Shown: positions 52,526 through 59,578 of the stretch, piece after piece
Numbering within the stretch: position 1 is the first letter of the stretch
Layout of the letters: each line of letters starts with the position of its first letter
From: Verrucomicrobiota bacterium
GTDB taxonomy: Bacteria > Verrucomicrobiota > Kiritimatiellia > CAIQIC01 > JAGNIJ01
NCBI GenBank assembly: GCA_022710725.1
Contig: JAKLGK010000008.1
Location: 124,001 to 188,000 of the forward strand
Reading direction: 5' to 3'
Length of the DNA stretch: 64,000 nucleotides
Program-made: the position numbers and the translations under genes
Notes under the pieces: generated by a model
What the model saw: only the letters and a program-made list of their open reading frames with translations
The model's database searches: none
What the model was told of the DNA's origin: nothing

Positions 52526-53376
52526 GCGCCGTGGCCCCGTTCTACTGGTCGCCGGAACGATACGCCACTTTTCACGCCTGCCTCCGCCGCTACTACTACC
52601 GCTACTACGCGGAAGCTCCCGCGTTCCGCCCGGCGCGCGACCTGCGGCCGCGGACGGCTTGGGCGGACGAATGGCTCCGCCGGGGCGCCCACGAGTTCCT
52701 GCGCGGGGGGCTGGACGAGGAAGCCGCGGCGGCGCGGCTGCTCCAGGTCCTGCGCGATGATTTCAAGGCCTCGCGCCAGCACGGCTACCGCGCCCAGCCG
52801 AAGACCACGGACGGCCTCTTCGAGCATGAGTACGCCATCTCCGTTCCGGATGCCGAGTGGAAGGACCTCGCGGACCGGGCCGTGGCGGACCTCCGGGCTT
52901 TCTGCCGCACCGACTACGCGCGGGCGCTGGCCGCCGTCCCGGCCGCAGCCCGGCTCGCGGTGGGCGAGTTCCTGCGGTTCGACCTGCTCGGCCTGCCCGT
53001 GGATATACGCCCGGATTTCGCCGCCCGGACGACGAACGGCGTCGCCCTTCATGCCTGGGGCCCGCCCGGCGATGGCGCGCGGCCCCTGGCCCGAGCGGCC
53101 CTGGCCTGGCTGGCGGTCGGCCTGTGGAAGGCCGCGCCGGAAAGCGTCGAGGTCGTGGAATACGATTTCCCCGCGGGGCCGTCGGCCGCCCACCGGTTCA
53201 CGGCCGAGGACCTGGAGGCCGCGCGCGAGCTGGTGCATGACGCCGCCTACGAAACCCGCTACCCGTTGGCCGACCCGGACCGGAACGCGGCCCGCGAGCA
53301 GGATTTCGATTTCACCGACGACGAGGCAACCTGCCGCGCCTGTCCCTTCCTCAAGCTGTGCGCCCGCTGGCGCTGA
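52522..53376 (+). CDS. PD-(D/E)XK nuclease-fold Fe-S protein, probably inactive
   Basis: A 284-residue protein with the cysteine layout of Cas4/AddB-type nucleases: one N-terminal cysteine in FHACLRRYYYRYYAEA and three at the C-terminus in ATCRACPFLKLCARWR, which would hold a 4Fe-4S cluster. The expected catalytic core would fall in VDIRPDFAARTTNGVALHAW; the first Asp is there, but the D-x-K motif is replaced by HAWG. It may therefore bind DNA without cutting. It begins at a GTG overlapping the upstream stop. No recombination or CRISPR genes are nearby. Confidence 0.65.
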   Translation: MSAVAPFYWSPERYATFHACLRRYYYRYYAEAPAFRPARDLRPRTAWADEWLRRGAHEFLRGGLDEEAAAARLLQVLRDDFKASRQHGYRAQPKTTDGLFEHEYAISVPDAEWKDLADRAVADLRAFCRTDYARALAAVPAAARLAVGEFLRFDLLGLPVDIRPDFAARTTNGVALHAWGPPGDGARPLARAALAWLAVGLWKAAPESVEVVEYDFPAGPSAAHRFTAEDLEAARELVHDAAYETRYPLADPDRNAAREQDFDFTDDEATCRACPFLKLCARWR

Positions 53377-53384
53377 CGGGCCCG

Positions 53385-54107
53385 CTATCCGCGCAGGCCC
53401 AGCCGCCGGAGAACCGCCGCGGTATCGGACAGGTCTGCGCAGACATGGTCGGCGCCGGCCGCGCGAAGTTCCTCGACGCTGAATTTCCCCGTCGCCACGC
53501 CGACGGACGCCGCGCCGATACGGGCGGCCGCGGCGATGTCGAAGGGCGTGTCGCCGACCAGCCAGCAGCTTCGCAGGCGCGCGCCCGGCGGCAGGGCCTG
53601 CCGCACCCGCTGGAGCGCCAGTTGGGCGATCCGCCCGCGGTCGGCGTGTTCGTCGCCGTAGGCGCCGAGGATGAAATGGTTGTGCAGGTCGAACTGCCGC
53701 AGCTTGATCCGGGCGCAGCTTTCGACGTTGCCGGTGACCAGGCCCAGGACGACGCGCGGATCGCCGGAGAGCGTCTCCAGCAGCGCGCGCACGCCGGGAA
53801 ACAACACCAGTTCGGCCCCCGCGGCCGCCCGCTCCAGTTCCTCCGGCAGCCGGGCCAGGAACGTGCGCCGTTCCCGTTCGGTCATCGCATGGCGGTGCGA
53901 GGCCATGACCTGCTGGAGCACGTTGAGGTCGGTGTTCCCGGCGAAATTAACGTACGCGATGTCGTCCGGCCAGCCGAACACCGCCTCCACGGCCTTCGCG
54001 AAGGAACGGCGGCCCGCGCCGCGCATGTCGAGGAGGGTCCCGTCGATGTCGAAGAGGACGGCGACCCGCTCGCCCGGCGCCACGGGGGCTGGGGACGCAT
54101 CCGTCAT
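53385..54107 (-). CDS. HAD-superfamily phosphatase (phosphoglycolate-phosphatase-like)
   Basis: A 240-residue hydrolase with all four HAD motifs: FDIDGTLLDMRGAG (nucleophile and acid Asp), VLGLVTGN (motif II), a Lys/Arg region IKLRQFDLHNHF, and WLVGDTPFDIAAAARIG (motif IV). The alpha-helical cap is of the Gph type. The natural substrate may be phosphoglycolate, a nucleotide or a sugar phosphate. The ATG overlaps the upp stop (ATGA), so it is coupled to uracil salvage, which may favour a nucleotide-related role. Confidence 0.88.
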   Translation of the reverse strand: MTDASPAPVAPGERVAVLFDIDGTLLDMRGAGRRSFAKAVEAVFGWPDDIAYVNFAGNTDLNVLQQVMASHRHAMTERERRTFLARLPEELERAAAGAELVLFPGVRALLETLSGDPRVVLGLVTGNVESCARIKLRQFDLHNHFILGAYGDEHADRGRIAQLALQRVRQALPPGARLRSCWLVGDTPFDIAAAARIGAASVGVATGKFSVEELRAAGADHVCADLSDTAAVLRRLGLRG

Positions 54108-54739
54108 GAAGCGGCGCGCGCGTTGAACATGCGGTCGCCGGCGTCGCCGAGGCCGGGGAGGATGAACCCGTGTTCGTTGAGCCGCTCGTCGATGGCGCAG
54201 ACGTACAGCTGCATGTCGGGAAACTGCTGGTGGACGCGGCGGACACCCTCGGGCGACGCGAGCATGGCGAGCAGTTTCACGGTCTTGACGCCCCAGGCAT
54301 GCACGGCCTCCAGCGCGGCCACGGCGGAGCCGCCGGTCGCGAGCATGGGATCGAGCACGAGCGAGACATCCACCGGGTCGCCTTGCGGAAGCTTGCGGTA
54401 GTACTCGATGGGCTGCAGCGTCTTCTCGTCGCGGTAGAACCCCAGGTGCCAGACCTCCGCATCGGGGATGAGGTTCACGATGGGGTCCACCATGCCGAGC
54501 CCGGCGCGCAGGATGGGCACCACGCCGATGCGCTGCCGGACGACGCGTCCGCGCGCGGGAGCCAGCGGGGTCTGGACGGTCGTGTCCTGGAGGACCAGGT
54601 CCTGGGTGGCCTCGTAGGCCAGCAGCGCGGAGAGCCGCTGCAGCAGGCGGCGGAACTCCGCCGGGCCGGTGTCCCGGTCGCGCAGCCGGGCCAGGTGATG
54701 CTGTACGAGCGGGTGTCGAATCTCGAATACGTTCCGCAT
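54104..54739 (-). CDS. upp: Uracil phosphoribosyltransferase
   Basis: Makes UMP from uracil and PRPP in pyrimidine salvage. The 211-residue length is normal. The family signature is clear: VVPILRAGLGMVDPIVNLIP, the PRPP loop LVLDPMLATGGSAVAAL and the uracil-binding C-terminal AIDERLNEHGFILPGLGDAG. GGGAGG precedes the ATG at 54739. It is followed by the overlapping HAD phosphatase gene. Confidence 0.96.
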   Translation of the reverse strand: MRNVFEIRHPLVQHHLARLRDRDTGPAEFRRLLQRLSALLAYEATQDLVLQDTTVQTPLAPARGRVVRQRIGVVPILRAGLGMVDPIVNLIPDAEVWHLGFYRDEKTLQPIEYYRKLPQGDPVDVSLVLDPMLATGGSAVAALEAVHAWGVKTVKLLAMLASPEGVRRVHQQFPDMQLYVCAIDERLNEHGFILPGLGDAGDRMFNARAAS

Positions 54740-54765
54740 GGCCCGTCCTCCCGGCCGGCTCCGGA

Positions 54766-55215
54766 TCAGCCCCCCGTCTTCTTCTCCAACTCCGCGATGC
54801 GGGCCTCGAGGGTCTTGATCTTCGCGGCGTACTTCTCGTCCAGCCCCTCGATCGCGGTGACCAGCAGGCCGTTGACCTGGTTCTGCTGCGACCACAGCCG
54901 GTACGTGTAGAACTTCAGCAGGCTCCAGATTGCCTTTTTCAGGCGGATCAGGAGGGGGGCCAGATGGCGGCGGCGCTCCCGGATCTCGAAGTCGGAGATA
55001 TCCACGAAAACCGCGTCGCGCAGGCACTGGAGGTAGAAACCGAGGAACTGCTCCTCGTTGCGCAGGTTGACCAGGTTCGTGCGCTCGGCGCGCGCGATGC
55101 GGGCGTCCGCGTAGACGCCCTGTTCCATCTTGCGGTCCGCCTCGGCCTGGATTTCGCGGACCAGGCGATCCGCATCCACGCCCGCCGCGCCGATTTCGAA
55201 CAGGGGCTTTTCCAT
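54766..55215 (-). CDS. Hypothetical coiled-coil protein
   Basis: A 149-residue soluble protein. The N-terminal half is charged (ADRKMEQGVYADARIARAER). The centre has the aromatic segment WSLLKFYTYRLWSQQNQVNG, and the end is a coiled coil (AAKIKTLEARIAELEKK). The central segment recalls the region before the catalytic domain in some glycan-related methyltransferases and glycosyltransferases, but no catalytic domain follows. It lies 26 bases upstream of upp on the same strand. Function unknown. Confidence 0.6.
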   Translation of the reverse strand: MEKPLFEIGAAGVDADRLVREIQAEADRKMEQGVYADARIARAERTNLVNLRNEEQFLGFYLQCLRDAVFVDISDFEIRERRRHLAPLLIRLKKAIWSLLKFYTYRLWSQQNQVNGLLVTAIEGLDEKYAAKIKTLEARIAELEKKTGG

Positions 55216-55282
55216 GACGCGTATTGTGAGGACGCGGCCCGCTTCCTGTCAACACCAGCCCGCAGTCGCCCGCGCGCCTTTC

Positions 55283-55316
55283 CCTTGTGACATGTTTTAC
55301 AAACCATGTCACAAGG
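55283..55316. repeat. 34-bp near-perfect palindrome, variant of the GTTT...AAAC type
   Basis: The arms CCTTGTGACATG/CATGTCACAAGG pair over 12 bp, followed by one mismatch and TTT/AAA. The general plan (TGTGA or TCACA arms around a GTTT-N-AAAC centre) resembles the four perfect palindromes elsewhere, but the sequence differs. It lies between divergent genes. Confidence 0.85.
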
Positions 55317-55394
55317 CGCCGCGGAGGGAAAAAAAGGCTAGGGAGGGTTGTATTCCGGCCATGCTGTATTACCTTCCCGCTTCGGAGGCCCGCA

Positions 55395-55463
55395 TTGAAC
55401 ACGCTCGTGAAATGGATGGTGGCAGGATTGGCGATCGGCTGCCTGGGCTCTGCGCAGGCGTAG
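55395..55463 (+). CDS. Short frame encoding a signal peptide, in frame with the peroxidase and ended by TAG
   Basis: A TTG start with GGAGG six bases upstream opens a 22-codon frame that reads as a complete signal peptide (LNTLVKWMVAGLAIGCLGSA, then QA) ending in TAG at 55461-55463. The same frame continues through GAG AAC GCG AAA into the ATG of the glutathione peroxidase gene. It is either the amputated leader of a once-exported peroxidase, a leader peptide, or a readthrough device. Confidence 0.65.
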   Translation: MNTLVKWMVAGLAIGCLGSAQA

Positions 55464-55475
55464 GAGAACGCGAAA

Positions 55476-55976
55476 ATGAAAACCATGTACGACTTCACCG
55501 TGACCGACATCGACGGCGCCGCGGCGTCGATGTCGGAATACCGGGGCAAGGCACTGCTCCTGGTCAACGTCGCCAGCCGGTGCGGATTCACGCCGCAGTA
55601 CGAGGGCCTGCAGAAGCTGTACGAGCGCTACCGGGACGCGGGGCTCGTCGTCCTGGGCTTTCCCGCCAACAACTTCATGAACCAGGAGCCCGGCAGCGAC
55701 GCCGAGATCAAGGAGTTCTGCTCGACCCGGTTCCACGTGACCTTCCCGATGTTCTCCAAGCTCTCCGTCAGGGGCGACGACATCCACCCGCTCTACCGCT
55801 TCCTGACCTCGGAAGAGGAGAACCCGGGGTTCGGCGGCGCGATCTCGTGGAACTTCAATAAGTTCCTGGTCGGGCGCGACGGCAAGGTCGCCGCCCGCTT
55901 CGGCTCCCGGGCCGCGCCCGAAAGCCGCGAGGTCATGGAGGCCGTCGAAAAAGCCCTCGGGTCGCCGGCCCCATGA
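55476..55976 (+). CDS. Glutathione-peroxidase-family thiol peroxidase
   Basis: A 166-residue peroxidase that reduces hydroperoxides, in bacteria usually with thioredoxin. The peroxidatic Cys36 lies in NVASRCGFTPQYEGL, and the Trp/Asn part of the active site in SWNFNKFLVGRDGKV. The usual FPCNQF motif is FPANNFMNQEPG: the resolving cysteine is Ala and the tetrad Gln is Asn, so recycling must differ from Gpx5-type enzymes. AGGAG lies nine bases before the ATG. An in-frame signal peptide is cut off upstream by one TAG codon. The stop overlaps the next start (ATGA). Confidence 0.9.
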   Translation: MKTMYDFTVTDIDGAAASMSEYRGKALLLVNVASRCGFTPQYEGLQKLYERYRDAGLVVLGFPANNFMNQEPGSDAEIKEFCSTRFHVTFPMFSKLSVRGDDIHPLYRFLTSEEENPGFGGAISWNFNKFLVGRDGKVAARFGSRAAPESREVMEAVEKALGSPAP

Positions 55977-56533
55977 ACAAGACGGCCATTTTTCTTGCCT
56001 TGGCGTTCATGGCGTTGGGCGGGCCGCTTGCGCGCGGAACCGCCATGCCAAAATTCCCCGCCCGCGTGGACGCGGAGGGCACTCCACTCGCCCTCCGAAG
56101 CACCGGGATCTTCAAGGCGCGCGTGTTCTTTTCCGTTTACGCGGCCGCGCTGTACTTGGAGGAAGGCGTTTCGTCGGCCCGGGTTCTCGAGGACGTTCCA
56201 AAGCGCCTGGAACTGCATTACTTTTACAGCATCCCGGCCTCGGTCATGGTCGAGGAAGGCGGCAGTGCCCTCGCGGCTAATCTTTCACCGGACCAGCGGG
56301 AGCTCTTGCGGGAACGGATTTTGCAACTCAATGCGGCGTATAGAGATGTGAAGCCTGGAGAACGTTATGCGCTGACGTATGTGCCCGGCCGTGGCACGGT
56401 CTTGAGCCTGAATGGAGAAGAGATTTGCCGGATTGATGGGGCCGATTTCGCGGCAGCCTACTTCCGTGTCTGGCTGGGCGAAAAACCGTCGAGCCGGGCC
56501 TTGAAAAAGGCCTTGCTGGGTCCAGCCGGGTAG
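55973..56533 (+). CDS. Periplasmic chalcone-isomerase-like protein
   Basis: A 186-residue exported protein with a signal peptide (MNKTAIFLALAFMALGGPLA) and a bacterial chalcone-isomerase-like domain: ALRSTGIFKARVFFSVYAAA, RLELHYFYSIPASVMVEEGG, YALTYVPGRGTVLSLNG and FRVWLGEKPSSRALKKALLG. Plant-type isomerase activity is not expected; bacterial members are of unknown role and may bind fatty acids or related ligands. It overlaps the peroxidase stop by four bases, so the pair may deal with lipid peroxides in the envelope, which is inference. Confidence 0.82.
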   Translation: MNKTAIFLALAFMALGGPLARGTAMPKFPARVDAEGTPLALRSTGIFKARVFFSVYAAALYLEEGVSSARVLEDVPKRLELHYFYSIPASVMVEEGGSALAANLSPDQRELLRERILQLNAAYRDVKPGERYALTYVPGRGTVLSLNGEEICRIDGADFAAAYFRVWLGEKPSSRALKKALLGPAG

Positions 56534-56571
56534 GCCTGCTCACAGGGTGGTCTGCACGCTTGGTCAAGGGC

Positions 56572-56600
56572 TTGACTTGGAGGGCGGCTTCCTCTACTGT
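56572..56600 (+). promoter_or_regulatory. Candidate ppdK promoter
   Basis: TTGACT (56572-56577) and TACTGT (56595-56600) are separated by 17 bases, about 90 bases before the ppdK start. Confidence 0.5.
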
Positions 56601-56689
56601 CTGCGCGCGTTCAAGACCTATCGGCCCCTACGGGCGACTTGAAAATCCTGAAGAAACTGAAGTTTCTGAACAACAAGAAGGAGTCAAGC

Positions 56690-59425
56690 ATGGCCAAGAA
56701 ATACGTATACAGTTTCGGCGGCGGCAAGGCCGACGGAAACGAGTCGATGAAGAACCTGCTGGGCGGCAAGGGCGCCAACCTGGCCGAGATGGCCGGGCAC
56801 CCGAAGCTGCGCCTGCCCGTGCCCCCGGGCTTCACGATCACCACCGACGTCTGCACCCACTACTACGCAAATAAAAAGACGTACCCGAAGGAGCTGAAGG
56901 CCCAGGTCGCCGCCGCGCTGGCGACGGTCGAGAAGCTGATGGGCAAGAAGTTCGGCGACGTCAAGAACCCGCTGCTCCTCTCCGTCCGTTCGGGCGCGCG
57001 CCGCTCGATGCCCGGCATGATGGACACCGTCCTGAACGTCGGCCTGAACGACGAGACGATCCAGGGCCTGATCGCCGCGACGAAGAACCCGCGCTTCGCC
57101 TACGACGCCTACCGCCGGCTGATCATGATGTACTCCGACGTGGTGATGGAAAAGGCCGCCGGCATCGAGCCCAAGGGCGGCAAGGGCATCCGCAAGGTCC
57201 TCGACGAACACCTCGAGCACGTCAAGGAATCGAAGGGCTACAAGGAAGACACCCAGCTGACGGCCGAGGACCTCCAACAGATCGTCGTGGACTTCAAGAA
57301 GACGGTCAAGGACGTGCTGGGCAAGCCGTTCCCCGAGGACCCGATCGCCCAGCTGTGGGGCGGCATCGGCGCCGTGTTCATGAGCTGGAACGGCAAGCGC
57401 GCGGTGGAGTACCGCCGCATCGAGAAGATCCCGGACGAGTGGGGCACCGCGGTCAACGTGCAGTCCATGGTGTTCGGCAACATGGGCGATGACTGCGCCA
57501 CGGGGGTGGCCTTCACCCGCAACCCGGGCAACGGCGAGGCCCAGTTCTATGGCGAGTACCTCGTCAACGCGCAGGGCGAGGACGTGGTCGCCGGCATCCG
57601 CACGCCGGCCCCCGTGAACGAGTATTCCAAGAACGACCAGAGCGAAAACCTGCCGACGCTCGAGAAGCTCATGCCCCGGTGCTACAAGGAGCTCTTCTCC
57701 ATCCAGAAGCGCTTGGAGAAGCACTACAAGGACATGCAGGACATCGAGTTCACCATCGAGAAGGGCACGCTCTTCATGCTCCAGTGCCGCATCGGTAAGC
57801 GCAACGGCGTCGCCGCCGTCCGCATCGCCACGGAGATGCAGAAGGAGAAGCTGATCAACGCCCAGACCGCGATCATGCGCGTGGCGCCGGCCCAGCTCGT
57901 CGAACTGCTGCTCCCCATGCTCGACCCGAAGGCCGAGCTGGCCACGCACGCCATCGCCAAGGGCCTTCCGGCCGGGCCGGGCGGCGCGATCGGGCGCGTG
58001 GTGTTCACCGCCGCCGACGCGGTCGAGTGGGCCTCCCGCGGGGAGAAGGTCATCCTCGTCCGCGAGGAGACCTCGCCCGAGGACGTGGACGGCATGCACA
58101 AGGCGCAGGCCATCCTGACCAGCAAGGGCGGCATGACCTCCCACGCGGCGCTCGTCGCCCGCGGCTGGGGCAAGTGCTGCGTGGTCGGCTGCTCCGACAT
58201 GGAGATCGCCGACGACGACAAGTCGTTCAAGACCCGGAGCGGGACGGTGGTGAAGGAAGGCGAGTGGATCAGCCTGAACGGCACCAAGGGCCTCGTCTAC
58301 GCCGGCCAGCTCCCGCTGGTGGCGGTCGACCTGGATCACAACAAGTCCTACACCGACCTGATGAAGCTCGTGGACCGGTTCCGCGTCCTGAAGGTCCGCA
58401 CCAACGCGGACACGCCGAAGGATTCCGCGCAGGCCATCAAGTTCGGCGCGGAGGGCATCGGCCTGTTCCGCACCGAGCACATGTTCTACGGCGAGGGCAG
58501 CGACAAGCCGCTGTTCCTGCTGCGCAAGATGATCATGTCCAAGACGCTGGCCGAGCGCCGCCAGGCCCTCGACGAGCTCTTCCCGTTCGTGAAGAGCGAC
58601 ATGAAGGCGACGATGGAAGTGATGGCCGGCCGCCCGGTGACCATCCGCCTGCTCGATCCCCCGCTGCACGAGTTCGTCCCGCATGACGAGGACAAGCTCC
58701 AGGCGCTGGCCAACGAGCTGAAGGTGGACATGAGCGAGCTCAACAAGCGCGCCGACGCGCTCCGGGAAAACAACCCGATGCTCGGCCACCGCGGCGTGCG
58801 CCTCGGCGTCACGTACCCGGAAGTCACCGAGATGCAGGTCCGGGCGATCCTAGAAGCCGCGGCCGAGCTGATCAAGGCCGGCAAGAAGGCGTTCCCGGAA
58901 ATCATGATCCCCGTGACCTGCGCGGTCAGCGAGCTCGATCACCAGAAGGTGATCGTGGATCGGGTGTACGGCGAGGTCTGCAGGAAGTTCGGCCTCAAGA
59001 AGCTCGAGTACATGTACGGCACGATGATCGAGATCCCGCGGGCGGCGCTGCGGGCGGGCCAGATGGCGGAGACGGCCGAGTTCTTCAGCTTCGGCACGAA
59101 CGACCTGACCCAGATGGGCTTCGGCTTCAGCCGCGACGACATCGGCTCGTTCCTGCCTGATTACCTCAACGGCAAGCTGCTCCCGGACGACCCGTTCCAG
59201 ACGATAGACCAGGACGGCATCGGCGAGCTGATCAAGCTGGGCATCGAGCGCGGCCGCAAGACCCGCAAGAACCTGAAGGTGGGCATTTGCGGCGAGCACG
59301 GCGGCGACGCGACCAGCGTCGAGTTCTGTCACCGCGTCGGGATGAGCTACGTGAGCTGCTCGCCCTTCCGCGTGCCCATCGCGCGGCTGGCGGCGGCCCA
59401 GGCGGTCATCCGCGGGAAGAAGTAA
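56690..59425 (+). CDS. ppdK: Pyruvate, phosphate dikinase
   Basis: Interconverts pyruvate + ATP + phosphate with PEP + AMP + pyrophosphate, in glycolysis or gluconeogenesis of PPi-using anaerobes. The 911-residue protein is full-length: an N-terminal ATP-grasp domain (VRSGARRSMPGMMDTVLNVG, ATGVAFTRNPGNGEAQFYGE), the phospho-carrier His485 in GGMTSHAALVARGWGK, and the C-terminal TIM barrel with GLFRTEHMF, TIRLLDPPLHEF, IEIPRAA, FGTNDLTQ and the catalytic Cys867 in GICGEHGGD. AAGAAGGAG precedes the ATG. A strong terminator follows, then a diverged paralogue. Confidence 0.97.
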   Translation: MAKKYVYSFGGGKADGNESMKNLLGGKGANLAEMAGHPKLRLPVPPGFTITTDVCTHYYANKKTYPKELKAQVAAALATVEKLMGKKFGDVKNPLLLSVRSGARRSMPGMMDTVLNVGLNDETIQGLIAATKNPRFAYDAYRRLIMMYSDVVMEKAAGIEPKGGKGIRKVLDEHLEHVKESKGYKEDTQLTAEDLQQIVVDFKKTVKDVLGKPFPEDPIAQLWGGIGAVFMSWNGKRAVEYRRIEKIPDEWGTAVNVQSMVFGNMGDDCATGVAFTRNPGNGEAQFYGEYLVNAQGEDVVAGIRTPAPVNEYSKNDQSENLPTLEKLMPRCYKELFSIQKRLEKHYKDMQDIEFTIEKGTLFMLQCRIGKRNGVAAVRIATEMQKEKLINAQTAIMRVAPAQLVELLLPMLDPKAELATHAIAKGLPAGPGGAIGRVVFTAADAVEWASRGEKVILVREETSPEDVDGMHKAQAILTSKGGMTSHAALVARGWGKCCVVGCSDMEIADDDKSFKTRSGTVVKEGEWISLNGTKGLVYAGQLPLVAVDLDHNKSYTDLMKLVDRFRVLKVRTNADTPKDSAQAIKFGAEGIGLFRTEHMFYGEGSDKPLFLLRKMIMSKTLAERRQALDELFPFVKSDMKATMEVMAGRPVTIRLLDPPLHEFVPHDEDKLQALANELKVDMSELNKRADALRENNPMLGHRGVRLGVTYPEVTEMQVRAILEAAAELIKAGKKAFPEIMIPVTCAVSELDHQKVIVDRVYGEVCRKFGLKKLEYMYGTMIEIPRAALRAGQMAETAEFFSFGTNDLTQMGFGFSRDDIGSFLPDYLNGKLLPDDPFQTIDQDGIGELIKLGIERGRKTRKNLKVGICGEHGGDATSVEFCHRVGMSYVSCSPFRVPIARLAAAQAVIRGKK

Positions 59426-59445
59426 AGGCCGCAGCGAGTTCGGCG

Positions 59446-59472
59446 AAACCCCGGCGTCCGCGCCGGGGTTTT
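59446..59472 (+). terminator. Rho-independent terminator after ppdK
   Basis: An 11-bp perfect stem AAACCCCGGCG/CGCCGGGGTTT with tetraloop TCCG, ending in four T residues (59469-59472). It separates ppdK from its paralogue. Confidence 0.9.
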
Positions 59473-59479
59473 GCTTTCC

Positions 59480-59578
59480 TATTGAAATCCTCCTCTCCCT
59501 CCTTCTCCTCCTCTCCCTCTCGCATTCGAGGGCAAGAAGGAGTAGGAGAGGGAGAAAGAGAAGGAGAAAAGAGGCGGC
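59480..59578 (+). promoter_or_regulatory. Pyrimidine-tract/purine-tract leader of the ppdK paralogue
   Basis: An almost pure pyrimidine run (about 59487-59521, TCCTCCTCTCCCTCC...) is followed by CGCATTCG and an almost pure purine run (about 59528-59574) with several GGAG units (AAGGAGTAGGAGAGGGAG). The two runs are partly complementary and could form a long imperfect hairpin that hides the ribosome-binding site; the duplex could also form a triplex. No clear promoter box is seen inside. Confidence 0.6.

Noticed and set aside
52522..53376. Cas4 assignment for the Fe-S nuclease-fold protein
   Set aside because: The catalytic D-x-K motif is not found and no CRISPR array or other cas gene is present, so only the fold level is claimed.
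56684..58789. A 701-codon open frame on the strand opposite ppdK
   Set aside because: It mirrors the codon bias of ppdK, is rich in Val/Leu/His/Asp/Arg without domain features, and lies entirely opposite a certain gene.
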